Below are positions 55,148 to 64,000 of a stretch of 64,000 nucleotides of DNA, in pieces. The position numbers and the translations under genes were made by a program. Source of the stretch: Halomonas sp. SpR1 (GTDB lineage Bacteria > Pseudomonadota > Gammaproteobacteria > Pseudomonadales > Halomonadaceae); assembly GCF_031010175.1 (NCBI RefSeq), contig NZ_JAUAMB010000002.1, forward strand, positions 186,001 to 250,000, written 5' to 3'. The notes under the pieces were generated by a model, which saw only the letters and a list, made by a program, of their open reading frames with translations, ran no database searches and was not told the DNA's origin. The stretch's first letter is position 1, and every line of letters starts with the position of its first letter.

Positions 55148-56962
55148 ATGACAAACGAAAAAGACAGTAAAATCAAGCATATAAGAAATTTCTCTATTAT
55201 CGCCCACATCGACCACGGCAAATCTACGCTCTCTGATCGTCTGATTCAGACCTGCGAAGGGTTAACCGAGCGTGAGCTTAAAGAGCAAGTGCTCGATTCA
55301 ATGGACATTGAGCGTGAGCGTGGCATTACCATTAAAGCGCAGTCGGTCACGCTGGATTACACTGCCGCTGATGGGCAGGTTTATCAGCTCAACTTTATCG
55401 ATACGCCTGGGCACGTAGACTTCTCTTATGAAGTGTCGCGGTCGCTCTACGCCTGTGAAGGGGCGTTGCTGGTTGTCGATGCTGCACAAGGGGTGGAGGC
55501 CCAGTCGGTAGCTAACTGCTATACCGCTATCGAACAAGGCCTGGAAGTACTGCCGGTACTTAACAAAATCGATTTACCCCAAGCGGACTGCGACAAGGTT
55601 GCTCAGGAAATCGAAGAGATTATTGGCCTCGATGCCACTGATGCCTGCCAGGTTTCGGCTAAAAGCGGGATTGGCATTGATGCACTACTTGAGCGCTTAG
55701 TGCGTGATATACCGCCGCCCAAGGGCGACCCGGATGCGCCGCTGCAAGCGCTGATTATCGACTCCTGGTTTGATAACTACCTTGGCGTTGTCTCGTTAGT
55801 GCGTCTTTTCGACGGCACCCTGCGTAAGGGCGACAAGATTCGCATTAAATCAACGGGCCGCGATTGGGGCGCCACAGAAGTGGGTATTTTTACCCCCCAA
55901 CGTAAACAGACCGATATTCTGCGGGCGGGTGAAGTAGGCTTTATTGTTGCCGGTATCAAAGAGATTCACGGCGCGCCGGTAGGCGATACGATTACCCATA
56001 CCAAAACACCTGACGTAGCGCGTCTGCCCGGTTTCCAAAAGGTAAAACCGCAGGTGTATGCCGGTATGTTCCCGGTCAGTGCGGATGATTACGAAGACTT
56101 CCGCGATGCGCTTGAAAAACTGGCACTTAACGATGCTTCGCTTGAGTATGTGCCAGAGAACTCCGACGCACTTGGTTTTGGTTTTCGGGTGGGCTTTCTT
56201 GGCACCCTGCACATGGAAATCATTCAGGAGCGCCTGGAGCGGGAGTATGACATCGATCTGCTCACTACAGCTCCCACAGTTGTCTACGAACTGGCGATGA
56301 AAAATGGTGACGTTAACTACGTCTCCAACCCTTCCAAGCTGCCTGATATGGCCGACGTAGATGAAATGCGTGAACCGATTGTCCGCGCCAGCATATTGGT
56401 TCCCCAGGAATACGTGGGTAACGTCATTGCTGAGTGTGAGCAGCGTCGCGGCACACAGCGAGACATGCAGTTCTTGGGTAATCAGATCCAGTTGGCCTAC
56501 GAGCTGCCCATGTCAGAAGTGGTCATGGACTTCTTTGACCGACTGAAATCGATCTCCAAGGGATACGCTTCGCTTGAGTACAACTTTGAGCGTTTTGAGA
56601 TGGCCAAACTGGTGCGTCTCGATGTGCTTATCAATGGCGACAAAGTTGACGCGCTAGCGGTGATTATCCACCGCGATCATGCTCATAGTCGTGGTCGTCT
56701 ATTGGTCGAGAAAATGAAAGAGCTGATCCCACGGCAGATGTTTGATGTGGCGATTCAGGCGGCTATTGGTGGCCAAGTGGTGGCGCGCTCCACCGTGAAG
56801 GCGCTGCGCAAGAATGTGACGGCCAAGTGTTATGGCGGCGATGTCAGCCGTAAGAAGAAACTGCTCGAGAAGCAGAAAGCGGGTAAGAAACGCATGAAAC
56901 AAGTGGGGCGCGTGGAAATTCCCCAGGATGCCTTCCTTGCTGTGCTCAAGGTTAACGACTAG
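55148..56962 (+). CDS. lepA: Elongation factor 4 (LepA) with phage-derived N-terminus
   Basis: 604 aa translational GTPase that acts on the ribosome. P-loop HIDHGKST (20-27), DTPGH and NKID motifs, then elongation factor domains and the C-terminal LepA domain with [24 protein letters not shown] ending are all intact. The start ATG at 55148 and the first residues (MTNEKDSKI) come from the prophage; the native start is at 1728. No clear ribosome site precedes ATG 55148, and a TTG at 55082 is a less likely start. It leads the lepB-rnc-era-recO group. Confidence 0.95.
   Translation: MTNEKDSKIKHIRNFSIIAHIDHGKSTLSDRLIQTCEGLTERELKEQVLDSMDIERERGITIKAQSVTLDYTAADGQVYQLNFIDTPGHVDFSYEVSRSLYACEGALLVVDAAQGVEAQSVANCYTAIEQGLEVLPVLNKIDLPQADCDKVAQEIEEIIGLDATDACQVSAKSGIGIDALLERLVRDIPPPKGDPDAPLQALIIDSWFDNYLGVVSLVRLFDGTLRKGDKIRIKSTGRDWGATEVGIFTPQRKQTDILRAGEVGFIVAGIKEIHGAPVGDTITHTKTPDVARLPGFQKVKPQVYAGMFPVSADDYEDFRDALEKLALNDASLEYVPENSDALGFGFRVGFLGTLHMEIIQERLEREYDIDLLTTAPTVVYELAMKNGDVNYVSNPSKLPDMADVDEMREPIVRASILVPQEYVGNVIAECEQRRGTQRDMQFLGNQIQLAYELPMSEVVMDFFDRLKSISKGYASLEYNFERFEMAKLVRLDVLINGDKVDALAVIIHRDHAHSRGRLLVEKMKELIPRQMFDVAIQAAIGGQVVARSTVKALRKNVTAKCYGGDVSRKKKLLEKQKAGKKRMKQVGRVEIPQDAFLAVLKVND
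55175..55213 (+). other. attR: attR attachment site
   Basis: Matches 1758-1796 except at two third codon positions. The core 55193-55213 is identical to 1776-1796. It lies within the lepA reading frame, so the phage half encodes LepA residues [13 protein letters not shown] with different codons from the host. Confidence 0.88.
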
Positions 56963-56977
56963 GAAAGAACGCCACTC

Positions 56978-57781
56978 ATGGATTTTTCATTACTGCTGGT
57001 ACTTGCCGTTGCGCTCTCGGGCGTTATTTACCTGTTGGACGTATGGCTATTAAAGCCCAAGCGCCGCCAACGCTTCGCCGCAGCAGAGGCCAAAACCCAG
57101 GAAGGGTTGGATCCCGCTACCAGCGAAAAACTGCTTAAAGAGCCTTGGCCGGTTGACTACGCGCGTTCGTTTTTTCCTGTGCTGCTGGTGGTGTTGGTAG
57201 TGCGTAGTTTTATCATTGAACCCTTTCAGATTCCTTCGGGTTCAATGCGGCCGACGCTTGAAGTGGGCGACTTTATTCTGGTCAACAAATTCGCCTACGG
57301 CCTACGTTTGCCAGTGGTGAACACCCGCTTTATCGAAATCGGCGATCCTGAGCGTGGCGATGTAATGGTGTTTCGTTTCCCCGACGAGCCTTCGGTGAAC
57401 TTCATCAAACGGGTGGTTGGCTTGCCTGGAGATCGTATTCGTTATGAAGGTAAGCAGCTCTACGTTAATGGTCAGCCGGTGGCTAAAGAGTTGATCGAAG
57501 AGGGGCCCGAAGGTTCGTCTCAACAGCTATTGTTAGAAGAGCGCCTTGGCGATGCCGAGCACTTTATTTATAACAACCCGCGCGACCCTGGACCGCAAAT
57601 GCGTGAAGTGGCAGTCCCTGAAGGGCACTACTTCATGATGGGGGATAATCGTGACCACTCCAACGACAGCCGCTACTGGGGTTTCGTGCCGGAAGAGAAT
57701 ATTGTCGGGCGTGCGTTCGCGGTCTGGATGCACTGGGACGGCGGGTTGCCGAGCTTTACCAGTGTGCGGCACATAGAATGA
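56978..57781 (+). CDS. lepB: Signal peptidase I
   Basis: 267 aa inner-membrane protease that removes signal peptides from exported proteins. Two membrane helices (about 3-22 and 65-80) and the Ser-Lys dyad Ser89 (PSGSMRPT) and Lys144 (FIKRVVGLPGD). The late box GDNRDHSNDSRYWG is present. Located 15 nt after lepA, as usual. Confidence 0.97.
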   Translation: MDFSLLLVLAVALSGVIYLLDVWLLKPKRRQRFAAAEAKTQEGLDPATSEKLLKEPWPVDYARSFFPVLLVVLVVRSFIIEPFQIPSGSMRPTLEVGDFILVNKFAYGLRLPVVNTRFIEIGDPERGDVMVFRFPDEPSVNFIKRVVGLPGDRIRYEGKQLYVNGQPVAKELIEEGPEGSSQQLLLEERLGDAEHFIYNNPRDPGPQMREVAVPEGHYFMMGDNRDHSNDSRYWGFVPEENIVGRAFAVWMHWDGGLPSFTSVRHIE

Positions 57782-57848
57782 ACCCGCTGCGTACGCTGAA
57801 TTTAGTCAGTTATGTCACTTTAGTTAACGTCAATGACGTAGGAGAGCT

Positions 57849-58541
57849 GTGAGTAATTCCTTGAACGCTTTTTGCCGACGAATCGGCCATACCTTTGGCG
57901 ACGATACGCTCTTGGAATTGGCCTTGACCCACCGTAGCTTCGGTGGTCGTAACAATGAGCGCCTGGAGTTTCTGGGCGACTCCATCGTCAACTTTGTGAT
58001 CGCCGAGGCGCTGTTTCAGCGCTTTCCCCAAGCCCGGGAAGGGCAGCTTTCACGCCTGCGCGCACGGTTGGTAAAGGGACAAACCCTGGCGGAACTGGCC
58101 CGTGAAATGGAGTTTGGCGAATGCCTGCGGTTAGGCTCTGGCGAGATGAAAAGCGGTGGGCATCGCCGTGAATCGATCCTGGCGGATGCGGTAGAAGCCA
58201 TTATTGGTGGCATCTATCTGGACGCCGGCATGGATGTGGTTCGCGACCGCGTGCTGGATTGGTACTCAGAAAGGCTGGGTAATATCTCTCTGCAAGATAC
58301 CCAAAAAGATCCCAAAACACGGCTGCAGGAGTTTCTGCAGTCGCGCCAAGCTGCGTTGCCGCGTTATGAGGTTGTCTGCGTAAAGGGTGAGGCGCATGCC
58401 CAGACCTTTACCGTGGAGTGCTACATTGACCTGTTGGCTGAGCATACCACTGGTAAGGGCCCTAGCCGCCGCCATGCTGAACAGCAAGCGGCAGAAGAAG
58501 CGCTGTCGTACCTCGAAAAAAGTCCTGGAGATAAATCATGA
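57849..58541 (+). CDS. rnc: Ribonuclease III
   Basis: 230 aa double-strand-specific endoribonuclease for rRNA and mRNA processing. The signature [19 protein letters not shown] carries acidic active-site residues; a second acidic cluster lies in [15 protein letters not shown] dsRNA-binding domain forms the C-terminus (about 155-225). GTG start behind GGAGAG. ATGA overlap with era. Confidence 0.97.
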   Translation: MSNSLNAFCRRIGHTFGDDTLLELALTHRSFGGRNNERLEFLGDSIVNFVIAEALFQRFPQAREGQLSRLRARLVKGQTLAELAREMEFGECLRLGSGEMKSGGHRRESILADAVEAIIGGIYLDAGMDVVRDRVLDWYSERLGNISLQDTQKDPKTRLQEFLQSRQAALPRYEVVCVKGEAHAQTFTVECYIDLLAEHTTGKGPSRRHAEQQAAEEALSYLEKSPGDKS

Positions 58542-59437
58542 GCCAAACCTGCGGATTCGTTGCCATTGTTGGCCGACCCAACGTGGGCAAATCAACCCTC
58601 ATGAACCGTATTCTGGGGCAAAAAATATCGATTACCTCTCGGCGGCCGCAAACCACGCGCCACCAGGTGATGGGCATTAAAACGGTGGATGACACCCAGT
58701 TTATCTACGTGGATACGCCGGGCATGCACATCATGTCCAAGGATCGCAATAAAGCCATCAACCGCTTTATGAACCAGGCGGCCACCCAGGCGCTGCGCGA
58801 CGTCGATTGCGTGGTGTTTATTATCGACCGCACCCGCTGGACGGAAGAAGACCAGGCGGTATTAAAGCGCCTGGAGCATGTTAAAGCGCCGGTAATTCTG
58901 GCGGTTAATAAAGTAGATCGCCTGGGCGAAAAAGGCGATCTGCTGCCATGGCTGGCAGAGGTTGGCGAGCGCCGCGATTTTGCCGCTATCGTGCCGATTT
59001 CAGCCAAGCACGGCACCCAGGTCGATACCCTGGAAGAGGAGGTGGCCAAACACCTGCCGGAAAGCGTCCACTTCTTCCCCGAAGACCAGATTACCGACAA
59101 AAGTCTGCGCTTTATGGCCGCCGAGCTGGTGCGTGAAAAGGTCATGCGGCAATTGGGCGATGAGTTGCCCTACCAGATGACCGTTGAAATCGAAGAGTTC
59201 CGCGAAACCGAGCGGGTGACTCATATCAGTGCCTTGATTCTGGTCGAGCGGCAGGGCCAAAAAGTCATTTTGATCGGTGAAAACGGCGATCGCCTCAAGA
59301 GCATCGGCCGCGAGGCGCGCCTGGATATGGAGCGCGCTCTGGGTACCAAGGTGATGCTGAATCTATGGGTAAAAGTAAAACGCGGCTGGTCGGATGACGA
59401 GCGCGCCCTGAAAAGCTTGGGTTACGACCTCGATTGA
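58538..59437 (+). CDS. era: GTPase Era
   Basis: 299 aa GTPase that aids 30S subunit maturation by binding 16S rRNA. G1 GRPNVGKS (12-19), G3 DTPG and G4 NKVD motifs are present, with a C-terminal KH domain ([19 protein letters not shown]). Coupled to rnc by overlap, the conserved order. Confidence 0.97.
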   Translation: MSQTCGFVAIVGRPNVGKSTLMNRILGQKISITSRRPQTTRHQVMGIKTVDDTQFIYVDTPGMHIMSKDRNKAINRFMNQAATQALRDVDCVVFIIDRTRWTEEDQAVLKRLEHVKAPVILAVNKVDRLGEKGDLLPWLAEVGERRDFAAIVPISAKHGTQVDTLEEEVAKHLPESVHFFPEDQITDKSLRFMAAELVREKVMRQLGDELPYQMTVEIEEFRETERVTHISALILVERQGQKVILIGENGDRLKSIGREARLDMERALGTKVMLNLWVKVKRGWSDDERALKSLGYDLD

Positions 59438-59445
59438 AGGTAACG

Positions 59446-60141
59446 ATGTCGCCAGAGCCGGCTTTTTTGCTCCACCGTCGGCCTTATCGTGAAACCAGTG
59501 CGCTGGTGGATCTATTAACGCTTGATTACGGCAGAGTGCGTGCTGTCGCCCATGGTGGACAAAGACCCGGCTCAAAATCCCGCCAACGTCTGCAGCCGTT
59601 TACACCGCTGTTTGTGACCTGGCAGGGCAGTCGTGATTTAAAGCGGCTGACGTTAATGGAGTCTCGCGGCCAGACGGCGCTGTTGGCCGGAGAAGGGCTG
59701 CTATGCGGGCTTTATGCCAATGAAATCGCTACCCGGTTGCTGCCGCTAGAACTGCCAGCGCCCGACGTATTTGCGTTTTATACCGCGCTACTCGAAGCGT
59801 TGCCAGCACCCGCCGAGCGAGCGCTGGCGCTGCGCCGCTATGAGTGGGCGCTGCTAGAGGCGCTGGAGGCCACGCCGCAGTTTACGACGCCAGAGGGCGG
59901 CGTTTTGGATCCCCAGCTCCGCTATCATTTTGACACCGCCAGCCGAGCATTCTTGCCGGCTGAGGGGGGACTCGATGGCAGAACGCTACGCTACATTGAG
60001 CAGGGGGACTGGCAGCATGAAGGCCTTGCCAATGCATTGAAGGCGGTGATGCGGGCGGCCCTGGCGCCCCACCTTGGCTCTACCGTGTTACGTTCGCGGG
60101 AGCTGATGCTCGATTTGGCGCGGCGCCGCCACCGTCCCTAA
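59446..60141 (+). CDS. recO: DNA repair protein RecO
   Basis: 231 aa recombination mediator that loads RecA on gapped DNA with RecR. N-terminal OB-fold (FLLHRRPYRETSALVDLLT) and helical C-terminal part. The ATG at 59446 is preferred because AAGG lies 5 nt before it; the upstream TTG overlaps the era stop. The zinc-finger cysteines of some RecO proteins are absent. Confidence 0.95.
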   Translation: MSPEPAFLLHRRPYRETSALVDLLTLDYGRVRAVAHGGQRPGSKSRQRLQPFTPLFVTWQGSRDLKRLTLMESRGQTALLAGEGLLCGLYANEIATRLLPLELPAPDVFAFYTALLEALPAPAERALALRRYEWALLEALEATPQFTTPEGGVLDPQLRYHFDTASRAFLPAEGGLDGRTLRYIEQGDWQHEGLANALKAVMRAALAPHLGSTVLRSRELMLDLARRRHRP

Positions 60142-60192
60142 TTCCTGATTTTCTTTCACAAACTCTTATCTTATCGTTGCGCTGGAGGCACT

Positions 60193-61029
60193 ATGCACCC
60201 CCCTCGGATACTGTTAGGCGTCAATATCGATCACATTGCGACACTTCGCCAAGCTCGCGGTACTCGCTACCCTGATCCCGTGCAGGCGGCATTAGTCGTT
60301 GAAGAAGCGGGCGCCGATGGCATTACGGTGCACTTGCGGGAAGATCGGCGCCACATCCAGCCCCGGGATGTGCGTATTCTGGCCGAAGTGCTTAATACGC
60401 GTATGAACCTGGAAATGGCCGTCACCGAAGAGATGCTGGCTTTGGCCGAAGAGGTGCGTCCCGCCCATGTCTGTTTAGTACCGGAAAAACGTGAAGAGCT
60501 GACCACAGAAGGCGGCCTGGACGTTGTAGGTGGCTTTGACGCTATTGCCAGCGCCTGCCAGCGATTGAGCGCGGCGGGTTGTGATGTGTCCCTGTTTATC
60601 GATCCTGATATTGAGCAAATTGACGCTGCCCAGCGCGCCGGGGCGCCGACGATTGAGTTACACACCGGCGCGTACGCAGAAGCGCGTCCCGGTAGCGATG
60701 CCGCCAATGCGGAGTATCATCGCTTAACCACCGCTGCGACTCACGCTATCTCACTGGGTTTGGTGGTCAATGCCGGTCATGGCTTGCACTACCATAACGT
60801 TGAAGCAATTGCGGCGCTGCCGGGCATCAACGAACTCAATATTGGTCATGCCATTATTGCTCGTGCGCTGTTTGTGGGTCTTAAAGAAGCCGTGCAGGAG
60901 ATGAAACGCTTGATTATCGCTGGCCAAGAGGCAGGCTTAATGGCGGCCCTCGATGCCCACGATCACGAGCATAGCCACGATCATGACGATCACTCAGAGC
61001 ATGTTCATAATGGCTGCTGCGGGCATTAA
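60193..61029 (+). CDS. pdxJ: Pyridoxine 5'-phosphate synthase with a histidine-rich tail
   Basis: 278 aa. Condenses 1-deoxyxylulose 5-phosphate with 3-amino-2-oxopropyl phosphate in vitamin B6 synthesis. Conserved segments [28 protein letters not shown] and [12 protein letters not shown] are present. The C-terminal ~26 residues (from [17 protein letters not shown] to GCCGH) are an extra His/Asp/Cys-rich extension beyond the usual ~245-aa enzyme, resembling metal-binding tails. GGAGG precedes the ATG. Confidence 0.95.
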   Translation: MHPPRILLGVNIDHIATLRQARGTRYPDPVQAALVVEEAGADGITVHLREDRRHIQPRDVRILAEVLNTRMNLEMAVTEEMLALAEEVRPAHVCLVPEKREELTTEGGLDVVGGFDAIASACQRLSAAGCDVSLFIDPDIEQIDAAQRAGAPTIELHTGAYAEARPGSDAANAEYHRLTTAATHAISLGLVVNAGHGLHYHNVEAIAALPGINELNIGHAIIARALFVGLKEAVQEMKRLIIAGQEAGLMAALDAHDHEHSHDHDDHSEHVHNGCCGH

Positions 61030-61076
61030 TCAGCTGTTTTCTGTTTAGAGATTTTCTGTTTAGAGGCTTTTAGGCG

Positions 61077-61466
61077 ATGATTGTGGGAATTGGCTCGGAT
61101 ATTGCCCGTGTTGAGCGTTTTACGCGGGCCATGCAGCGGCACGGCCCACGCTTTGCTCAGCGCATTTTAGGCCCCGAAGAGTATACGCTTTGGCAGCAGA
61201 AATCTGAGCCCGCCGCGTTCCTGGCCAAACGCTTCGCTGCTAAAGAGGCCTTTGTTAAAGCACTTGGGTTAGGCCTACGCCAGGGATTGCAGTGGTGTGA
61301 TATTCAGGTGCTGAACGATGCCTTGGGTAAGCCCTATTTCCTGCTCAACGGCGAAGCCGGAAGACTCTTACAAGCTGCAGGTGTCACCACCAGCCACGTA
61401 ACGTTGAGTGATGAAGCCGATTATGCGGTGGCGTTTGTTGTACTAGAGCGCGAGACCCAAGGCTAA
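61077..61466 (+). CDS. acpS: Holo-acyl carrier protein synthase
   Basis: 129 aa enzyme that attaches 4'-phosphopantetheine to apo-ACP. The GIGSDIARVERF motif (Asp8) and KRFAAKEAFVKALG motif (metal-binding Glu) are present. It follows pdxJ as usual. Ends 13 bp before the convergent kinase gene. Confidence 0.96.
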   Translation: MIVGIGSDIARVERFTRAMQRHGPRFAQRILGPEEYTLWQQKSEPAAFLAKRFAAKEAFVKALGLGLRQGLQWCDIQVLNDALGKPYFLLNGEAGRLLQAAGVTTSHVTLSDEADYAVAFVVLERETQG

Positions 61467-61479
61467 CGTTGAGTTTTGC

Positions 61480-64000
61480 TTAATGTCTAAGCAGTAGCGG
61501 ACGCTGTGCACGTAGCCGTGCCATTGCCCGGTAGAGGTCTTCCAATAGCCCTTCAACATGGTCTAAGCCGCTGGTACGCAGTCGGGTTTCCAGGGTCTCT
61601 ACCAGTAAGGCCAACTCAGGCGCACCGCAGTAACGGCTGGCGCCATTAAGTCCATGCACCCAGTCGAGCAGGGTGGGTAAGTTTCGTTGGCTATAAGCGC
61701 TGCGCATATGCTGTTCACTCTCATCCAAACTGTCGATCAGGCGTTTTAGCTGCTCCCGTGCCAAATACTCTTTACCCCCCGCCAGGCGTGCGCCAATCTC
61801 AAGATCAATAACGGGTAGGGTGGCGGGTGGAGTGTGACTAAAGCGCTGCGTATTGGCGGCGTTGCTCTCCCATTGGGGAGAGGCCGCCGTTGCGCTACCG
61901 GCCGTCAGCCGGTGGGTAACCCCCAGAAAACGATTGAGTAACTGATCCAACTGCGCCTCATCAATCGGTTTTATCAGCACGTCATCAAGGCCTTCAGCGA
62001 GCCACTGCTGGCGTTCGCTGCTCAGCACGTGGGCGGTGACGGCAATGATGGGACAGCGGGCCCAGGTGCTACTGATTCGGCGCAGCGCCTGGGTGGTCTG
62101 CACGCCATCCATCCCCGGCATACGAATATCCATTAACACCATGTCAACGTTACTGGTGCGTGCGAATTCTAGCGCCTGGTGACCGCTTTCTACCGTAATG
62201 ACATGCAGGGTTGGGTCTTCAAGCATGTTTTTGAGCAACTCTCGGTTCGGCGCATTATCATCGACAATCAGTAGTTTGAGTGGCTGGGGTGCTGCTGGTA
62301 GTGCTAGTAACTCCTGGCCATTTTTATGTGCCATCAGTGCTGGTAACAGCAATTGCTTGAGCGACGCCACCAATTGAGCGCGGGAAAAGGGTTTGTAGAG
62401 GATCTCTCCGCCATGGGTTAAGTGCAGTGGCGGCAGATCAAAACTGTTGCCATTGGCTAAAATCAGTGCGGGGCAGGGAGTTTGGTCGATCACTGTTTGC
62501 CAATGAGCGTGCCACTCAGGGCTGAAGTCGCTATGTTCCAACCCTAATATCATCAATTCCGCTGGCTCAGAGGCATCAAAGGCGATTGGGTGCGCCTCCC
62601 AGCGTTGCAGTAAATGTTCGAGCACATGGCGGGTGGGTGCGTGTGTCTCATATAAACGAATGGTTGGGTTATCCAAGTTAACTTCTGGTGGCCGCTCGAT
62701 AGCCTTATGAGCAAGCATGGGGAGCGTAAAGGAGAAAGTCGTGCCTTTACCCAGCTCGCTCTCCACCTCAATCTCTCCGCCCATGCGCTCAATTAATTGT
62801 CGGCAGATAGTAAGGCCAAGGCCACTGCCACCAAATTGCCGCGAATGGCTGGGTTCTGCTTGGGAAAAGGCGCTAAATAGCGCTTCCTTATGGGCGTCGC
62901 TTAGGCCAATCCCAGTGTCACTGACGCTGAGATTGAGTACCACATGCTGGCCTTCAAGGTTATCCAGCATGACGCGCACGATCACTTCGCCTTCATGGGT
63001 GAATTTGAGTGCATTACCAATTAGGTTATTCAATACCTGATGTATACGGAGCGGATCACCGGTCAGCGGTGTAGGTACATCGTCATACACCATGGCCACC
63101 AGGTGTAGCTGCTTGCGCTGGGCTTCTGGAGCATGCAGCCCGACTACTTCGTCAACCAGTGCAACAATATCGATATCCGTCTCTTCCAGAGTGAGACGGT
63201 TCGCTTCAAGCTTGGAAAAGTCGAGTACATCGTTAACCAGCATTAGCAGGTTGTCGCAAGCGCGGTGTACGTGCTGCAGCCACTCCTGCTGACGTGTATC
63301 CAGTGATGAACGCCCCAGTAACCGGCAGAAGCCAATAATGCCGTTCAGCGGTGTGCGGATCTCGTGGCTCATATTGGCTAAAAATTCAGACTTCACGGCG
63401 TTAGCGCGCAGCGCGCTGCGATGCGCTAAATCGAGCTTGATATTCTGCTCTTCGATGGTTTCCATTGACTCTTGCAGCTCGCTGGTGGCCTGCTCGATTT
63501 GCGTTTGCATATTCCGCTGGGCCTGCTGAAAGTGCTCTGCCAGGGCGTTAATATGACTACTCAGGTGGTGAAGTTCTGTGGCATTAGAGGGCGCCAAACC
63601 TAATCGGTAGTCACCGCGGGAGAGTCGATAAAGCGCTTGGTTAGCTTCTTCGATAGGGCGAGTAGCATAGCGGCTGATGGCAAAAGCGACTAAAAACAGC
63701 AGCAGGCCTAGCAACATGCCGCCTAGGCTGAGGCTGGCAATCAACTTATAGCGCACTAGGGTGAGCGCTCGCGTGTCCATTTCGATATCTAACCAGCCAA
63801 CGCTACTGCCGCTTGCTGGGTCGGCTTGGCGCGTGCTGCTCTGGCTTGTACTGAACTGAGGAGCCGCTAGCGGGAAACGCAGTCGCCAAGCATCCTCTTC
63901 CATGATCAGTTGGTGACCAGAGGGGGCGTTGAGTAACGGCGGGTTGGCTTGACCCAGCTGTAAAATAACACTGCCTTGTTGATTAAATAGCGCAACCGCA
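61480..64000 (-). CDS. barA: BarA/GacS-type hybrid sensor kinase, N-terminus cut by the window
   Basis: At least 839 aa; the frame stays open to the window edge, so the start lies outside. Order: end of a periplasmic sensor region, a membrane helix (LIASLSLGGMLLGLLLFLVA), HAMP, HisKA with FLANMSHEIRTPLNGIIGF, HATPase (NNLIGNALKFTHEGE), a receiver domain (LLIVDDN, VLMDIRMPGMDG) and a C-terminal HPt domain (HGLNGASRYCG). This tripartite phosphorelay layout is that of BarA/GacS, which activates UvrY/GacA and the Csr/Rsm small RNAs. Confidence 0.92.
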   Translation of the reverse strand, partial: AVALFNQQGSVILQLGQANPPLLNAPSGHQLIMEEDAWRLRFPLAAPQFSTSQSSTRQADPASGSSVGWLDIEMDTRALTLVRYKLIASLSLGGMLLGLLLFLVAFAISRYATRPIEEANQALYRLSRGDYRLGLAPSNATELHHLSSHINALAEHFQQAQRNMQTQIEQATSELQESMETIEEQNIKLDLAHRSALRANAVKSEFLANMSHEIRTPLNGIIGFCRLLGRSSLDTRQQEWLQHVHRACDNLLMLVNDVLDFSKLEANRLTLEETDIDIVALVDEVVGLHAPEAQRKQLHLVAMVYDDVPTPLTGDPLRIHQVLNNLIGNALKFTHEGEVIVRVMLDNLEGQHVVLNLSVSDTGIGLSDAHKEALFSAFSQAEPSHSRQFGGSGLGLTICRQLIERMGGEIEVESELGKGTTFSFTLPMLAHKAIERPPEVNLDNPTIRLYETHAPTRHVLEHLLQRWEAHPIAFDASEPAELMILGLEHSDFSPEWHAHWQTVIDQTPCPALILANGNSFDLPPLHLTHGGEILYKPFSRAQLVASLKQLLLPALMAHKNGQELLALPAAPQPLKLLIVDDNAPNRELLKNMLEDPTLHVITVESGHQALEFARTSNVDMVLMDIRMPGMDGVQTTQALRRISSTWARCPIIAVTAHVLSSERQQWLAEGLDDVLIKPIDEAQLDQLLNRFLGVTHRLTAGSATAASPQWESNAANTQRFSHTPPATLPVIDLEIGARLAGGKEYLAREQLKRLIDSLDESEQHMRSAYSQRNLPTLLDWVHGLNGASRYCGAPELALLVETLETRLRTSGLDHVEGLLEDLYRAMARLRAQRPLLLRH

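Larger units (their letters stand above)
1776..55213. mobile_element. Integrated lambdoid/P22-like prophage in lepA
   Basis: The element is bounded by attL and attR repeats that lie inside lepA coding sequence. It starts with a tyrosine integrase and contains recombination, control, replication, lysis, packaging, head, tail, internal-virion and immunity genes in the usual order. All major modules have open reading frames, so it looks intact and possibly inducible. The absence of tail tube, sheath and tape measure genes, together with a P22-like portal and adaptor, suggests a short-tailed virion. Exact lifestyle and packaging mode are inferred. Confidence 0.93.

Noticed and set aside
1..64000. 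CRISPR array, tRNA or rRNA genes
   Set aside because: No regularly spaced repeat-spacer array and no segment that folds as a tRNA or matches rRNA was noticed. The prophage uses lepA, not a tRNA gene, as its attachment site.

Overview
The window is a bacterial chromosome segment carrying a complete-looking, roughly 53.4 kb temperate prophage inserted inside lepA. The host genes are mucD on the left and lepA-lepB-rnc-era-recO-pdxJ-acpS plus a barA/gacS-type kinase on the right. This order and the protein sequences fit a gammaproteobacterium, most likely Halomonadaceae. That assignment is inferred from gene order and remembered protein features, not from a search.

Left junction (1-1985): mucD is intact. 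It is followed by the native lepA promoter region and the first 23 codons of lepA, which run into phage DNA and stop. A 39-bp imperfect repeat (21-bp identical core) lies at 1758-1796 and 55175-55213, marking attL and attR. At the right end the phage supplies a new start codon, new first codons and probably a new promoter for lepA. The host therefore keeps a full-length LepA with a phage-derived N-terminus.

Phage early and control region (1986-18980): a tyrosine integrase and an AlpA-like excisionase candidate come first. A leftward operon follows, with SSB, DUF2303, ERF/Rad52-like annealing protein, a coiled-coil protein and many small genes. The control region is lambda-like. An S24-type CI repressor is followed by a two-gene cassette (325-aa soluble protein plus 188-aa four-TM protein) in the position of rexAB. 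A terminator and a left promoter/operator with a 14-bp inverted repeat come next. The same operator motif recurs in front of cro. The rightward operon holds cro, an O-like replication protein, a DnaC-like loader, NinB, an HNH-like protein and an AT-rich cargo gene.

Late region (19229-51504, rightward): endolysin and holin genes, a HigA/RelE-type toxin-antitoxin cassette on the opposite strand, terminase, P22-like portal, scaffold, coat, adaptor, tail fibre and tail genes, an AT-rich secreted cargo gene between terminators, internal virion proteins, and a 2768-aa polyvalent protein. No tape measure, sheath or tube gene is seen, so a short-tailed (podovirus-like) virion is likely. Many gene starts are preceded by small hairpins capped by a GNRA tetraloop (usually GTGA). 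Their stems covary between copies and they carry the Shine-Dalgarno-like GAGG.

Right control region (51520-54813): a leftward cassette with a Panacea-domain (DUF4065) protein and a two-TM protein, then a second S24-type repressor facing an Arc-like gene and a P22-type antirepressor. This resembles a second immunity region, as in P22.

Locus-specific oddities include a 61-codon nested frame inside the polyvalent gene that looks more coding-like than the frame it overlaps, three tandem GTGA hairpins before the terminase, and a histidine-rich tail on PdxJ.
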